Of a DNA stretch of 64,000 bases, positions 16,271 through 27,118 are shown piece after piece (positions within the stretch are counted from its first letter, which is position 1; each line of letters opens with the position of its first letter). The notes below the pieces were generated by a model. That model made no database searches, was not told the origin of the DNA, and was given only the letters and a program-made list of their open reading frames with translations. A program made the position numbers and the translations under genes. The DNA comes from Neptuniibacter marinus (lineage in GTDB: Bacteria; Pseudomonadota; Gammaproteobacteria; Pseudomonadales; Balneatricaceae). The stretch is from contig NZ_LUTR01000004.1 in assembly GCF_001597725.1 (NCBI RefSeq), forward strand, positions 88,700 to 152,699, written 5' to 3'.

Positions 16271-19057
16271 GTGCCAACCATGGCTGAACAGGATCGTCCG
16301 ATCGCTCGTATTCAGGGTGTTACACATAGCTACAAAAAGGTCCATGCCGTTGATGATATAACGCTGGATATTCCTTCTGGTTTAATGGTTGGTTTATTGG
16401 GTCCCGACGGTGTTGGTAAGTCGACTTTGATGGGGCTGATCTCTGGCGCGCGTAAATTGCAAAAGGGGCATCTTGAGGTGCTGGGCGGTGATATGACTTC
16501 GGTCGATCATCGAAAAACTGTTGGCCCTGGGATTGCCTATATGCCCCAAGGGCTAGGTAAAAACCTGTATGCAGAATTAAGTGTTGAAGAGAATCTCGAC
16601 TTCTTCGGTAAGCTTTTTGGCCAAAGCACAAGTGAGCGTAAAACACGCATTGAGCGATTAACTAAAGCAACGGGGCTACATCCCTTCCTCTCCCGACCTG
16701 CAGGTAAGCTGTCAGGGGGGATGAAACAGAAATTGGGTCTTTGCTGCTCGCTGATTCATGATCCTGATCTGCTAATATTAGATGAGCCTACCACGGGCGT
16801 AGACCCCCTATCTCGGCGTCAGTTTTGGGCACTGATCGCAACCATTCGTAAAGAACGTCCTAATATGAGTGTACTGGTTTCCACCGCCTATATGGATGAG
16901 GCAGAGGGTTTTGATTGGCTGGTGGCTATGGATGCCGGTCAAGTACTTGATACAGGTACGCCAGAGAGTTTAAAAGAGAAAACCGGCGCTGAGGATTTGG
17001 AAGCGGCGTTTGTGCGGTTGTTGCCTGAAAGTAAACGTGGTGACATGAGTGAATTGGTTATTCCACCTTTAGAAGAAAAGGGTGGGGAGCCCGCGATTGT
17101 CGCTAAAAATTTGACCCGCCGTTTTGGGGATTTTACCGCGGTTGATAATGTTAGCTTTGAGATACAAGCGGGTGAGATTTTTGGTTTTCTTGGCTCAAAC
17201 GGTTGCGGTAAAACAACGACGATGAAAATGTTAACAGGATTGTTGCCAGTTTCAGAAGGCGAGGCCTATCTGTTTGGTCATTCTGTTAATGCGGATGATC
17301 TGGAAACCCGCAAACGTGTTGGTTTTATGACTCAGGCATTCTCCCTTTACGGTGAATTGAGTGTCGAGCAAAACCTAAAATTACATGCCCGCTTATTCCA
17401 TTTAACACCGGAGAAAACCGCTGAGCGTATTAATACCCTTGTTGAACGTTTTAGTTTGCGTGAGCATCTGGGTGTATTGGCATCATCCTTACCTTTAGGT
17501 ATTCGTCAGCGCCTTTCTTTAGCGGTTGCAGTTATCCATGAGCCGGAGATGCTGATTCTTGATGAGCCTACATCGGGTGTAGATCCTATTGCGCGAGATG
17601 GGTTTTGGGAGTTGTTGGTTGAGCTCTCACGGAAAGACAAAGTAACAATTTTTATCTCCACCCATTTTATGAACGAAGCGCTGCGCTGTGATCGTATATC
17701 ACTTATGCATGCAGGACGGGTACTGGTTTATGATGAGCCCAAGCACTTGGTTGAGGCAAAAGGAGCTGCTTCGTTAGAGGAGGCCTTTATTGGTTACCTT
17801 GAAGACGCGATCGGTGATAAGAGTGATGAAGCGAATAATGATAGTGCTATTCCAGCCACCTCACTAGCTGAAACCGCTGTAGGGTTGAGCGATGTTGAGC
17901 TCCCTCAGTCGTCAGAGACAAAAAAACAAGGGTTTAGTCTAAACAGGCTGCTTGCATATAGCTATCGCGAAATTATGGAGGTGATGCGAGATCCAGTGCG
18001 TATGGCGTTTGCCTTTCTTGGTAGCTCTCTGTTGTTGATTGTTATCGCATATGGCATCTCATTGGATGTTGAAGATTTAACTTATGCTGCACTCGATAAT
18101 GATAAAACCCCCGAAAGTCGTGAATATCTGAGTAACTTTGAAGGCTCGCGTTATTTTAGTGAACAACCGGCGTTAACCAGTAAAGAGGAGCTTGAACGGC
18201 GGTTGAAGTCCAATGATATTACCTTAGCTATAGAGATCCCACCGGGCTTCGGTCGCGACCTTAAAAAAGGAGAAACACCGAGTGTTTCAGCGTGGATCGA
18301 TGGCGCTAATACCACTCGAGCAGGCACTATTGCCGGTTATGTCAGCGGTGCACATATTCATTATCTGACCCAATTAGCGACGAATGCAGGTGTTGATGCA
18401 AGTGCGGTCTCAAAAGTCACGCTTGAGCCACGCTATCGTTATAACCCTTCGTTCGAGACCATCTACTCTATGGGGCCGAAGACTCCAGCTATGTTGCTAT
18501 TACTGTTTCCAGCGATTTTGATGGCGGTAAGTATGGCAAGGGAGAAGGAGATCGGTACTATCACCAACTTTTATGTCACACCAACAAGCCGATTTGAATT
18601 CTTGCTTGGTAAGCAATTGCCCTATATTGCGATTGGTATAGTCAACTTTATTATTTTGACCTTGCTGGTGGTGTTTCTGCTGGATGTGCCTCTGAAGGGG
18701 AGTCTATTAGGTTTATCATTAGGAGCACTGTTCTATATTTTTGCTGCGACTAGCTTTGGTTTATTGATCTCAACTGTTACAAAATCTCAAGTGGCGGCGG
18801 TTTTTGCTACGGCTATTCTCTCCATTATGCCGACAATTAATTTCTCTGGTTTAGTTCAACCGACCTCTACTATGGAGGGGGGCGGACATCTAATCGGTCT
18901 ATTGTGGCCCGCAACCTATTATATGCATCTGAGTGTAGCCGCGTTTACTAAAGGATTAAGTTTCTCTGAATTGATGGGGGATATTCTTCTACTTGCTGTG
19001 TTTGGGCCGATTTTAGTCATTATTGCGGCTACATTTTTGAAAAAGCAGGAGGCCTGA
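16271..19057 (+). CDS. RbbA-like ABC transporter, two ATPase domains fused to an ABC-2 permease
   Basis: A 928-residue protein. NBD1 (about residues 10-240) has Walker A GPDGVGKST, signature LSGGMKQKLG and Walker B LLILDEPTTGVDP. NBD2 (about 275-500) has GSNGCGKTT, a degenerate signature (LPLGIRQRLS) and MLILDEPTSGVDP. The C-terminal 370 residues form an ABC-2 permease with one early helix, a large extracytoplasmic domain and five late helices. This is the architecture of RbbA/YhiH. RbbA has been described as ribosome-associated, but an export role with the HlyD partner is the simpler reading. It is coupled to both neighbours by gaps of 2-3 bp. Confidence 0.92.
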   Translation: MPTMAEQDRPIARIQGVTHSYKKVHAVDDITLDIPSGLMVGLLGPDGVGKSTLMGLISGARKLQKGHLEVLGGDMTSVDHRKTVGPGIAYMPQGLGKNLYAELSVEENLDFFGKLFGQSTSERKTRIERLTKATGLHPFLSRPAGKLSGGMKQKLGLCCSLIHDPDLLILDEPTTGVDPLSRRQFWALIATIRKERPNMSVLVSTAYMDEAEGFDWLVAMDAGQVLDTGTPESLKEKTGAEDLEAAFVRLLPESKRGDMSELVIPPLEEKGGEPAIVAKNLTRRFGDFTAVDNVSFEIQAGEIFGFLGSNGCGKTTTMKMLTGLLPVSEGEAYLFGHSVNADDLETRKRVGFMTQAFSLYGELSVEQNLKLHARLFHLTPEKTAERINTLVERFSLREHLGVLASSLPLGIRQRLSLAVAVIHEPEMLILDEPTSGVDPIARDGFWELLVELSRKDKVTIFISTHFMNEALRCDRISLMHAGRVLVYDEPKHLVEAKGAASLEEAFIGYLEDAIGDKSDEANNDSAIPATSLAETAVGLSDVELPQSSETKKQGFSLNRLLAYSYREIMEVMRDPVRMAFAFLGSSLLLIVIAYGISLDVEDLTYAALDNDKTPESREYLSNFEGSRYFSEQPALTSKEELERRLKSNDITLAIEIPPGFGRDLKKGETPSVSAWIDGANTTRAGTIAGYVSGAHIHYLTQLATNAGVDASAVSKVTLEPRYRYNPSFETIYSMGPKTPAMLLLLFPAILMAVSMAREKEIGTITNFYVTPTSRFEFLLGKQLPYIAIGIVNFIILTLLVVFLLDVPLKGSLLGLSLGALFYIFAATSFGLLISTVTKSQVAAVFATAILSIMPTINFSGLVQPTSTMEGGGHLIGLLWPATYYMHLSVAAFTKGLSFSELMGDILLLAVFGPILVIIAATFLKKQEA

Positions 19058-19059
19058 AG

Positions 19060-20184
19060 ATGAAAACTTGGATCAATATCTTCTGGCTTGGTATTAAAGA
19101 GCTGCGTAGCGTTTTTAGTGATCTAGTGATGGTCATACTGATCATCTATTCGTTTAGTTTAGCAATCTATTCGCAAGCTACAGCGACCAGTGAATCAGTT
19201 AATAATGCCTCTATTGCGATTGTTGATGAAGATCATTCGACACTTTCGCGTGCTATTGCAAACGCCCTTTATCCGCCTTATTTTAAAACGCCCGAACTTA
19301 TCTCGCCTGCTGAGATTGATGCGTCTATGGATCTGGATCGGTTTATGTTTGTTGTCCAAATCCCGCCACAATTTGAGGAAGATGTACGCCGAGGCCGCCA
19401 GCCTAGTGTTCAGATCGATATTGATGCCACGGCGGTGACTCAAGCCAGTTTAGGTAACAGTTATATTCAAAATATTGTTGTTGATGAGGTTAATCACTTT
19501 ATCAACCGTTCTGATGAAACAACAGTTTATCCCGTGACGTTAGTCCAGCGCCGCGCTTTTAATCCCAATGGTACAGGCATGTGGTTTGGCGCGATTAATG
19601 CGCTGATTAATCAGATATCTATGATTACCATTATACTCACCGGGGCCGCACTGTTGCGTGAGCGTGAACATGGCACTATCGAGCACCTATTGGTAATGCC
19701 GCTAAGCTCGTTTCAGATCGTGATGTCTAAGGTTTTAGCTAATGGACTCATTATTCTTGTTGCCTTTTCTCTGTCTATGCTCATCGTTGTAGAAACTATT
19801 CTGGATGTACCGATTAGTGGATCCCGTTTTCTGCTGGTGGGAGGGACAACTATTTATCTATTTGCTGCTGCCGCTATAGGCATTTTCTTAGGCACTATAG
19901 CGCGTACTATGGCGCAGTTTGCGTTGTTGATGATTATGGTGATCATACCTATAACTATGCTTTCCGGTGGTCTAACGCCAATTGAGAGTCAGCCTGAAAT
20001 TATCCAGCCGGTGACTTGGTTCTTACCTTCCCGTCACTATATGTCATTTGCTCAGGCAGTGATCTTCCGTGGCGCTGATATCACAATTATTTGGCCCCAA
20101 CTGCTGATTATGATAGGTCTAGGTAGTATCTTTTTTAGTGCTAGTCTTGGGTTATTTAGACGTTCCATCGCTGTTAGTCGTTAA
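19060..20184 (+). CDS. ABC-2 type permease (YhhJ-like)
   Basis: A 374-residue membrane protein: one N-terminal helix (about residues 18-38), a long extracytoplasmic domain (about 40-170) and five C-terminal helices. The signature segment REREHGTIEHLLVMPLSS links the two parts. It starts 2 bp after the RbbA-like gene and would complete the transporter as its second permease half. The substrate is unknown; related systems export drugs or lipophilic compounds. Confidence 0.92.
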   Translation: MKTWINIFWLGIKELRSVFSDLVMVILIIYSFSLAIYSQATATSESVNNASIAIVDEDHSTLSRAIANALYPPYFKTPELISPAEIDASMDLDRFMFVVQIPPQFEEDVRRGRQPSVQIDIDATAVTQASLGNSYIQNIVVDEVNHFINRSDETTVYPVTLVQRRAFNPNGTGMWFGAINALINQISMITIILTGAALLREREHGTIEHLLVMPLSSFQIVMSKVLANGLIILVAFSLSMLIVVETILDVPISGSRFLLVGGTTIYLFAAAAIGIFLGTIARTMAQFALLMIMVIIPITMLSGGLTPIESQPEIIQPVTWFLPSRHYMSFAQAVIFRGADITIIWPQLLIMIGLGSIFFSASLGLFRRSIAVSR

Positions 20185-20345
20185 TCTGCAACAGATTGAA
20201 TGATGCGATGCACAATAAACTTCTCTAAAATTGGATAAGAAACAGCTATAAAATTAATCTCGCTCAATGTCGCGCTGCAGCATTTTGACTATACTCTTAA
20301 CATATAGAGAGCAGAATGTTCCATAAGATATAAGAGGGATTGAAG

Positions 20346-22235
20346 ATGGAATCGCACGGGTTAGAGCAGTCTGGTAGTAATCAGACCGATCAGGCAGGTG
20401 AAGTTAAGGCAAAAGAGCAAGGGGAGGCAAGTACAGCTTGTCATGCTAGCTTTGCTCATAAAGACCCTACAGATTATTTTACTCAACTGTTGGGTAAAGA
20501 TTCATACTATCCACTTTCTTTTCAAGAGACGCTGGATAAGAGTGTTAACGCATCTATAGCGCGTTTTACGGGGGGGCTTTCTCCGAGCGGCTTATCCGCG
20601 GCTTATACTGACTGGGCGGCTCATCTTGTTACAGCACCGGGCAAGCAGATTCAACTGTTTGAAAAAGCGCTTAAAAAAGCCATACGTCTGGCAAATTATG
20701 CAGGTTTTTGTGCGCCGGGCGTTAATCCTGAAGCGGCATCTCCTTGTCCCTGTATCGATCCATTACCTCAAGACAAAAGGTTTAGTGGAGAGGCGTGGCA
20801 GAAATGGCCCTACAATCTCTTTTACCAATCTTTTTTGTTAAACCAGCAATGGTGGTACAACGCAACAACGGGTGTGCGAGGGGTTACTCCGCAGCATGAA
20901 AATGTGGTTGAGTTCGCAACGCGACAAATCTTAGATCTTTTCTCTCCCTCCAACTACCTGTTGACCAATCCTGAATTGCTGGAACAAACACAAAAAGAGG
21001 GCGGGCAGAACTTACAGCGGGGAATGCAAAACTTCCTAGATGACCTACAGCGCATGCTTAATGATCAAAAACCCGCGGGCACAGAAGGGTTTCAAGTCGG
21101 CAAAAATCTCGGGATCACGCCGGGCAAGGTGGTTTATCGTAATCGCTTAATAGAATTGATTCAGTATGATGCAGTGACTGAAAAAGTTCATCCTGAGCCT
21201 ATTTTTATCGTCCCAGCATGGATCATGAAGTATTACATTCTTGATCTTTCACCAGGGAATTCCCTCGTTAAGTATCTGACAGAACAGGGCTTCACTGTAT
21301 TTATGGTGTCTTGGAAAAATCCAGACCATGATGATCGTGATCTCGGTATGGATGATTATCGTACCCTCGGTATTATGAATGCATTAGCGCATATAGATAA
21401 GATTACAGGAGGCCAACCTGTTCATGGGGTAGGTTACTGTCTCGGGGGAACATTACTTTCTATTGCCGCTGCAGCGATGGCACGTGATGGTGATGAACGG
21501 TTTAAAAGTCTTTCTTTATTTGCCGCCCAAACGGATTTTACCGAAGCGGGTGAATTGATGCTGTTTATCAATGAGAGCCAGGTTACCTTTTTAGAAGATA
21601 TGATGTGGGAGCAAGGCTACTTAGATACTAAACAGATGGCTGGAGCTTTCCAACTACTGCGTTCCAACGATCTGATCTGGTCACGTATGGTGCATGATTA
21701 CCTAATGGGTAAACGGGCTAAGATGAATGATCTAATGGCGTGGAACAGTGATGCTACTCGTATGCCTTACCAGATGCATTCCCAGTATCTTCGTCAACTT
21801 TTCTTAAATAATGCACTGGCTGAAGGCCGATATATTGTCGATAGCCGGCCAATTGCAGTTTCTGATATTAGAGTCCCTATTTTTGCAGTCGGCACTGAAC
21901 GAGATCATGTGGCTCCTTGGCGTTCGGTTTATAAACTTCACCTTCTTGCTGATACCGATGTGACTTTCCTATTGACCAGTGGAGGGCACAATGCCGGTAT
22001 TGTTTCTGAGCCGGGTCACCCCCGTCGCCGTTATCGCATAGCAACACGTAAACATGCCGATCGTTATCAAGATCCTGATACATGGTTTGCTGAGCATGAA
22101 ACACAAGATGGATCTTGGTGGCCTGAATTAGCCGATTGGTTGAAGGAACGCTCTGGTGATTTAATTGAGCCCTCCTTTAATGCGGAAATAAAGCCGATTT
22201 GTGATGCACCGGGTACTTATGTTTTGCAAGATTAA
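20346..22235 (+). CDS. phaC: Class I poly(3-hydroxyalkanoate) synthase
   Basis: A 629-residue polymerase joining hydroxyacyl-CoA units into storage PHA. The start is the ATG at 20346, 8 bp after AGAGGG; a TTG two codons earlier is too close to that site. The N-terminal PhaC domain is followed by an alpha/beta-hydrolase core with the lipase-like box GYCLGG (Cys365), the aspartate in GTERDHVAPW and the histidine in TSGGHNAGIV. It has its own 160-bp upstream region, so it may be separate from the ABC operon. A proton-pumping ATPase gene follows after 11 bp. No phaA/phaB or phasin gene is nearby. Confidence 0.95.
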   Translation: MESHGLEQSGSNQTDQAGEVKAKEQGEASTACHASFAHKDPTDYFTQLLGKDSYYPLSFQETLDKSVNASIARFTGGLSPSGLSAAYTDWAAHLVTAPGKQIQLFEKALKKAIRLANYAGFCAPGVNPEAASPCPCIDPLPQDKRFSGEAWQKWPYNLFYQSFLLNQQWWYNATTGVRGVTPQHENVVEFATRQILDLFSPSNYLLTNPELLEQTQKEGGQNLQRGMQNFLDDLQRMLNDQKPAGTEGFQVGKNLGITPGKVVYRNRLIELIQYDAVTEKVHPEPIFIVPAWIMKYYILDLSPGNSLVKYLTEQGFTVFMVSWKNPDHDDRDLGMDDYRTLGIMNALAHIDKITGGQPVHGVGYCLGGTLLSIAAAAMARDGDERFKSLSLFAAQTDFTEAGELMLFINESQVTFLEDMMWEQGYLDTKQMAGAFQLLRSNDLIWSRMVHDYLMGKRAKMNDLMAWNSDATRMPYQMHSQYLRQLFLNNALAEGRYIVDSRPIAVSDIRVPIFAVGTERDHVAPWRSVYKLHLLADTDVTFLLTSGGHNAGIVSEPGHPRRRYRIATRKHADRYQDPDTWFAEHETQDGSWWPELADWLKERSGDLIEPSFNAEIKPICDAPGTYVLQD

Positions 22236-22246
22236 GGGGATGAATC

Positions 22247-24637
22247 ATGCTTAATGATCTGCATACTGCTTCTGAATCCGATCAAGTTAATAGTGGGCTC
22301 ACATCTAAGGAAGCCGAGCTGCGGTTAACTGAGCAGGGCGCTAACGAAATCATCGAACAGAAAGAGAGCGCGTTACGGAAAATCCTCTCCTATTTCTGGG
22401 GGCCTATCCCTTGGATGATTGAAGCGGCGGCTGTACTCTCTGCACTGGCTCAGGACTGGCCTGACTTTTTGATTATTCTAACTATGTTAGCTGTGAACGC
22501 CGGGGTCGCCTTTTGGCAGGAGCGTAAAGCGGATAATGCAGTTGAACTCTTAAAGAAAAAACTCGCTACTTCAGCGCGGGTACTGCGTGATGGCAGTTGG
22601 CATGATCTTCCTGCGCGTGAGCTTGTTCCGGGTGATCTTATCCACCTAAAGCTGGGTGATGTGGTGCCCGCTGATGTTGAGTTGTTGAAAGGCGCAGGCC
22701 TTTCCATTGATCAGTCCGCTTTGACGGGTGAATCACTACCCGTCGAAAAAAATGCTAAGGATGTGGCTTATTCTGGTTCCATTGTACGCCTTGGTGAGAT
22801 GACCGCTGTCGTAACAGCGACAGGAATGCGAACCTATTTTGGTAAAACGGCTGCATTGGTCGAGCAGGCAGGCGCACCGTCACATTTTCAGCAGGCAGTA
22901 TTAAAAATTAGTAACGCCTTAATCGTGGCGACATTAGTATTGGTTGCCGTGATTCTTACCTACGGTTGGTTCCGGGGTGATCCTCTGCTTGAAACCCTAC
23001 AATTTTCGCTTATCTTAACGATCGCTGCGATTCCCGTGGCACTGCCCGCTGTGTTGTCGGTTACTTTAGCCGTTGGTGCAATGACATTAAGTCGCTTAGG
23101 CTCCATTGTCTCCCATTTAGCTGCGATCGAAGAGCTGGCGGGGATTGATGTGCTCTGCTCAGATAAAACGGGAACTTTGACCCAAAACCGATTAGTGGTG
23201 GGAACGCCGGCGTTGGTCGAAGCAAAAGAGACGGAACAGGTGTTATTCGCCGCCGCACTAGCCTGTGAGCCAGAGAGTAATGATCCGATCGATAGCTCTA
23301 TTCTTAGTGCTCTAGACCATGCCGAAAATTTAGGTAAGGCTAAGGTTGATCTCTTCACGCCGTTCAATCCCGTGAGCAAAATTGCTGAGGTAGAGGTAAC
23401 GCTGGAGAGTGAAAAACGTTATATAGCTAAAGGGGCTCCACAATCTATCTTAGCTTGGGCACAGGCATCGGACGAGACGCAAGCCGCGGTAGAAAAGCAG
23501 ATTGACACATTGGCAGCGGATGGTTATCGCGCTCTGGCGGTAGCTGAACGTATAGGTGATCAGCCAGCGCAAGTGCTAGGTTTGTTACCCCTTTATGATC
23601 CACCCCGTGAAGATAGTGCGACTACAATTTCTGCACTTAGGAGGTTAGGTGTAGCGGTTAAAATGGTCACAGGTGATCATATTGCTATCGCTCGACAGAT
23701 TGCTGGAAAGTTAGGTATAGGTAGTAATTTCATCACCGCTGACAAGGCATTTTCTAAAGAGCATAAAATGACGGCAAGCGAGATCCTTGAGCGTGATGGT
23801 TATGCTCAGGTTTTTCCTGAACATAAATTCGAGATAGTGCAAACCTTACAGTCCAGCGATCACTTAGTGGGCATGACCGGCGACGGCGTAAACGACGCCC
23901 CAGCACTACGTCAAGCGGATGTAGGGATTGCGGTCAGCGGTGCAACGGATGCAGCACGGGCCGCAGCTGACTTAGTATTAACTGAGCCGGGTTTAGGCGT
24001 GATTCGCAGTGCAGTTGAGGAGGCGAGACGCATTTTTGAGCGCATGACCGCCTACGCTATTTTTCGTATCAGTGAAACGGTTCGCGTTTTACTGTTTATG
24101 ACGCTCTCCATTCTTGTTTTCGATTTTTATCCAGTGACGGCAGCGATGATTGTATTGCTGGCGCTACTCAATGATTTCCCGATCATGATGATCGCTTATG
24201 ATAACGCTAAGCCTGCGCCGCATCCTGTGCGCTGGGATATGCATAGAGTCCTGGTTCTTTCGAGTGTTCTCGGTATCTTGGGGGTTATCTCTAGTTTTGG
24301 TCTGTTCTGGATTGCTGAATCAATTTGGGAGTTACCACGTCCGACCATTCAAACATTGATCTTTCTTAAATTACTGGTTGCAGGGCATCTGACCATTTAC
24401 TTGACCCGTAATAATGGTCATTTTTGGGATCGTCCATTTCCGAGCCTTAAACTCTTTATCACAACAGAGTTGACTCAAGTGGTTGGAACATTCGCCGCTG
24501 TTTACGGATGGTTTGTTGAGCCTATTGGTTGGTCGATGGCGCTAACGGTTTGGGGCTATGCGCTGGCTTGGTTTCTTATTAATAATATGGTTAAACGCTT
24601 AGTGCTACGTAATATTATAAATACTAATCAAGCTTAA
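22247..24637 (+). CDS. Plasma-membrane proton-efflux P-type ATPase (type IIIA)
   Basis: A 796-residue pump. It has an N-terminal cation-ATPase domain, the TGES actuator loop (DQSALTGESLPVEK), the phosphorylation motif C-S-D306-K-T-G-T, the nucleotide-domain KGAPQ and the hinge MTGDGVNDAPAL. There are about ten membrane helices. Helix M4 carries IAAIPVALPAVLSVTLAVG, the pattern of fungal/plant-type H+ pumps. It should export protons at the cost of ATP and help hold cytoplasmic pH or the proton gradient. Co-transcription with phaC is likely, but the functional link is unclear. Confidence 0.93.
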   Translation: MLNDLHTASESDQVNSGLTSKEAELRLTEQGANEIIEQKESALRKILSYFWGPIPWMIEAAAVLSALAQDWPDFLIILTMLAVNAGVAFWQERKADNAVELLKKKLATSARVLRDGSWHDLPARELVPGDLIHLKLGDVVPADVELLKGAGLSIDQSALTGESLPVEKNAKDVAYSGSIVRLGEMTAVVTATGMRTYFGKTAALVEQAGAPSHFQQAVLKISNALIVATLVLVAVILTYGWFRGDPLLETLQFSLILTIAAIPVALPAVLSVTLAVGAMTLSRLGSIVSHLAAIEELAGIDVLCSDKTGTLTQNRLVVGTPALVEAKETEQVLFAAALACEPESNDPIDSSILSALDHAENLGKAKVDLFTPFNPVSKIAEVEVTLESEKRYIAKGAPQSILAWAQASDETQAAVEKQIDTLAADGYRALAVAERIGDQPAQVLGLLPLYDPPREDSATTISALRRLGVAVKMVTGDHIAIARQIAGKLGIGSNFITADKAFSKEHKMTASEILERDGYAQVFPEHKFEIVQTLQSSDHLVGMTGDGVNDAPALRQADVGIAVSGATDAARAAADLVLTEPGLGVIRSAVEEARRIFERMTAYAIFRISETVRVLLFMTLSILVFDFYPVTAAMIVLLALLNDFPIMMIAYDNAKPAPHPVRWDMHRVLVLSSVLGILGVISSFGLFWIAESIWELPRPTIQTLIFLKLLVAGHLTIYLTRNNGHFWDRPFPSLKLFITTELTQVVGTFAAVYGWFVEPIGWSMALTVWGYALAWFLINNMVKRLVLRNIINTNQA

Positions 24638-24681
24638 ATTAGGTGATAAATTTTTACGTTAAGTCGCGTTACACAGATAAA

Positions 24682-24710
24682 AACCACCGTAGCGATACGG
24701 TGGTTTTTTT
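24682..24710. terminator. Bidirectional terminator between the P-type ATPase and ahpF
   Basis: AACCACCGTA pairs perfectly with TACGGTGGTT around GCGA. There are seven Ts on the plus side and five on the minus side, so it serves both convergent units. Confidence 0.92.
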
Positions 24711-24733
24711 ATGGATTTAGCTAAGGGCGTTAA

Positions 24734-26296
24734 TTAGTTGCGAATCAGGTAATCAAACGCGCCGAGAGCTGCGGTTGCACCCGCGCCCATGGAGATAATG
24801 ATCTGCTTAAACGGCACTGTTGTAACATCACCTGCAGCAAAAACACCGGGTAAGCTTGTTTGACCGCGGCTATCAATCACGATCTCACCTCGATCACTTA
24901 ATTCAAGGGTGTTCTTCAAAAAGTCGCTGTTAGGTACTAAACCAATTTGGACGAAGATACCGGCAACATCAACTACATGACTTTGATCGGTTTTGCGGTC
25001 TTTATAGCTTAGACCTATTACTTTGTTACCATCACCAAGCACCTCAGTGGTCATCGCATCTTTAATGATAGTAATGTTTGGCAACGATTCCGCTTTTTGA
25101 ACTAATACCGCATCGGCACGCAAGGTATCGGCGAACTCCAGCACGGTTACATGCTCAACAATACCAGCAAGATCTATAGCCGCTTCGATGCCGGAGTTAC
25201 CCCCACCAATCACGGCAACAGGCTTACCTTTAAAGAGCGGACCATCACAGTGAGGGCAGAAGGCGACCCCTTTAGTTTTGTACTGCTCTTCGCCTGGTAC
25301 GTTCATTTCGCGCCAGCGTGCGCCGGTCGCTAAAATGACCGATTTAGCGGTGAGAACAGCACCGTTTTCTAGCGTCACTTGTTTGATCTGTTTGCCATCT
25401 TCACCGACAATATCGAGAACCTCCACCGCCCGTTGGTTGGTCATTACGTCTATATCGTATTCTTTAACGTGCTCTTCTAATCCGGCTACGAGTCGAGGGC
25501 CGTCGGTGGCTTTAACCGATATGAAGTTTTCGATAGCCATGGTATCCATCACCTGACCACCAAAGCGGTCAGCAACAATACCGGTGCGAATACCTTTACG
25601 CGCAGTATAAATAGCGGCTGATGCCCCCGCAGGGCCACCCCCGACGACTAATACATCAAAAGGTGCTTTGGCGTTTAGTTCGGCGGCTTGTTTTTCCTCA
25701 GCACTATCATCAACCTTATTCAGAATTTCTTCTAAGGTCATGCGGCCATTACCGAAAGGTTCGCCGTTTAGTAGAAGAGTCGGTACTGCCATAATGCCTT
25801 GTTCTTCCACTTCTTTAGGGAAGACACCGCCATCAATCATGGTGGCGGTGATATTCGGATTGAGAACCGCCATCAGGTTAATCGCCTGAACCACATCTGG
25901 ACAGTTATGGCATGACAGCGAGATATATACCTCAAAATTTAACGTCTTAGATAGACTTTTCGCCTGTGCCTGTAGCCCAGCCTCTTCCTTACTTGGGTAA
26001 CCACCCGCTTGTAGTAAAGCTAAGACCAATGAGGTGAACTCATGACCCATAGGTACACCAGCAAAGGTTACGCGTGCTGTTTCACCTTGCGGACCCACCG
26101 CCATACGTGGCACACGGCCTGTATCATCGGTTTTAATGGTCAAGGTTATCTTGTCTGAAATCTCTGCAATTTCTCGTGCGAGTGTTTCCAGCTCTTTAGA
26201 TTTTGGTGTTTCGTTGGTAGACACCGTCAACTCAATCGGATTATCGATCTTCTGAAGGTAGGTGCCCAGTTGTTGTTTCATGTTGCTATCTAACAT
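24734..26296 (-). CDS. ahpF: AhpF, alkyl hydroperoxide reductase flavoprotein subunit
   Basis: A 520-residue NADH-dependent flavoprotein that reduces AhpC. Residues 1-200 form the double thioredoxin-like N-terminal domain with its dithiol C-H-N-C ([11 protein letters not shown]). FAD binding is at [14 protein letters not shown], the thioredoxin-reductase-like dithiol at [13 protein letters not shown] binding at [12 protein letters not shown], and a C-terminal FAD motif at [11 protein letters not shown]. It lies 141 bp after ahpC, with a hairpin in between. Confidence 0.96.
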   Translation of the reverse strand: MLDSNMKQQLGTYLQKIDNPIELTVSTNETPKSKELETLAREIAEISDKITLTIKTDDTGRVPRMAVGPQGETARVTFAGVPMGHEFTSLVLALLQAGGYPSKEEAGLQAQAKSLSKTLNFEVYISLSCHNCPDVVQAINLMAVLNPNITATMIDGGVFPKEVEEQGIMAVPTLLLNGEPFGNGRMTLEEILNKVDDSAEEKQAAELNAKAPFDVLVVGGGPAGASAAIYTARKGIRTGIVADRFGGQVMDTMAIENFISVKATDGPRLVAGLEEHVKEYDIDVMTNQRAVEVLDIVGEDGKQIKQVTLENGAVLTAKSVILATGARWREMNVPGEEQYKTKGVAFCPHCDGPLFKGKPVAVIGGGNSGIEAAIDLAGIVEHVTVLEFADTLRADAVLVQKAESLPNITIIKDAMTTEVLGDGNKVIGLSYKDRKTDQSHVVDVAGIFVQIGLVPNSDFLKNTLELSDRGEIVIDSRGQTSLPGVFAAGDVTTVPFKQIIISMGAGATAALGAFDYLIRN

Positions 26297-26345
26297 AAAT
26301 CACCGTCCGGATTGAATTGAGTTAAAAATATGTGAGTGTGGAGTT

Positions 26346-26381
26346 CCCACCATCAACAGGCTTGTTCACGTCGATGGTGGG
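26346..26381. other. Hairpin in the ahpC-ahpF spacer
   Basis: CCCACCATC pairs with GATGGTGGG over an 18-nt loop. No U tract follows on the minus strand, so it is more likely an RNA-processing or mRNA-stability element within the ahpCF transcript than a full terminator. Confidence 0.5.
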
Positions 26382-26437
26382 TGTCTCTCTTTGGTTATGG
26401 CAGGCCTTAGGTAAAGGCGCCCATTACCGGTATCGGA

Positions 26438-26995
26438 TTAGATTTTGCCGACTAGATCAAGAGAAGGAGCCAATGTTGCTTCACCTTCTTTCCATTTAGC
26501 TGGGCATACTTCACCAGGGTGAGCTGCAACATACTGAGCCGCTTTAATTTTGCGCATCAGATCATCTGCATCACGACCAATACCTTCCGCAGTAATCTCC
26601 ATCGCCTGAATTACACCTTCTGGATCGATTAAGAAAGTTGCACGGTCAGCTAGGCCTTGGCCTTCACGCAGTACACCGAAGTTGCTAGTAATCGTGGCTG
26701 TTTGATCGCCTACCATGTAGTAGTTAATAGTGCCGATAGCATCAGACGTGTCGTGCCATGCTTTGTGGCAGAAGTGTGTATCAGTAGAGACAGAAAACAC
26801 TTCAACACCCATTTTCTGAAGCTCTTCATATTTGCTAGCAAGATCTTCTAGCTCAGTTGGACATACAAATGTGAAGTCCGCTGGGTAGAAAAAGAAAACA
26901 GCCCATTTACCGATAACATCCGCTTCAGTGATCTCGACGAATTCACCTTGTTTAAAGGCAGTTGCTGAGAAAGGCTTGATAGTTGTATTAATCAT
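26438..26995 (-). CDS. ahpC: AhpC, peroxiredoxin
   Basis: A 2-Cys peroxiredoxin of about 185 residues that reduces H2O2 and organic peroxides using AhpF. The start is the ATG opening [15 protein letters not shown], with GGAG 9 bp upstream. The longer frame to 27121 adds residues not found in AhpC. The peroxidatic cysteine is in FTFVCPTEL and the resolving cysteine in GEVCPAKW. It is transcribed ahead of ahpF from a promoter near 27100 that has an OxyR-like half operator. Confidence 0.96.
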   Translation of the reverse strand: MINTTIKPFSATAFKQGEFVEITEADVIGKWAVFFFYPADFTFVCPTELEDLASKYEELQKMGVEVFSVSTDTHFCHKAWHDTSDAIGTINYYMVGDQTATITSNFGVLREGQGLADRATFLIDPEGVIQAMEITAEGIGRDADDLMRKIKAAQYVAAHPGEVCPAKWKEGEATLAPSLDLVGKI

Positions 26996-27103
26996 TGTGG
27001 TAACTCCAGTCGTTAAATATGTGGGCAAGCTATCTGCTTGGGAACGAGATCTATGATGCATGACTGGATGGAATAGATTAAATTGATTGTTTTTAATGAG
27101 ACA

Positions 27104-27118
27104 ATAGTAATAATCTAT
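27104..27118. promoter_or_regulatory. OxyR-like half operator upstream of ahpC
   Basis: ATAG-N7-CTAT (ATAGTAATAATCTAT) matches one half of the four-part OxyR consensus. The adjacent half expected 7 bp further toward ahpC is only weakly present. It lies about 110 bp before the ahpC start, as expected for OxyR control. Confidence 0.45.

Noticed and set aside
20340..20345. TTG start for phaC two codons upstream
   Set aside because: The AGAGGG site is only 2-3 bp away from it; spacing fits the ATG at 20346.
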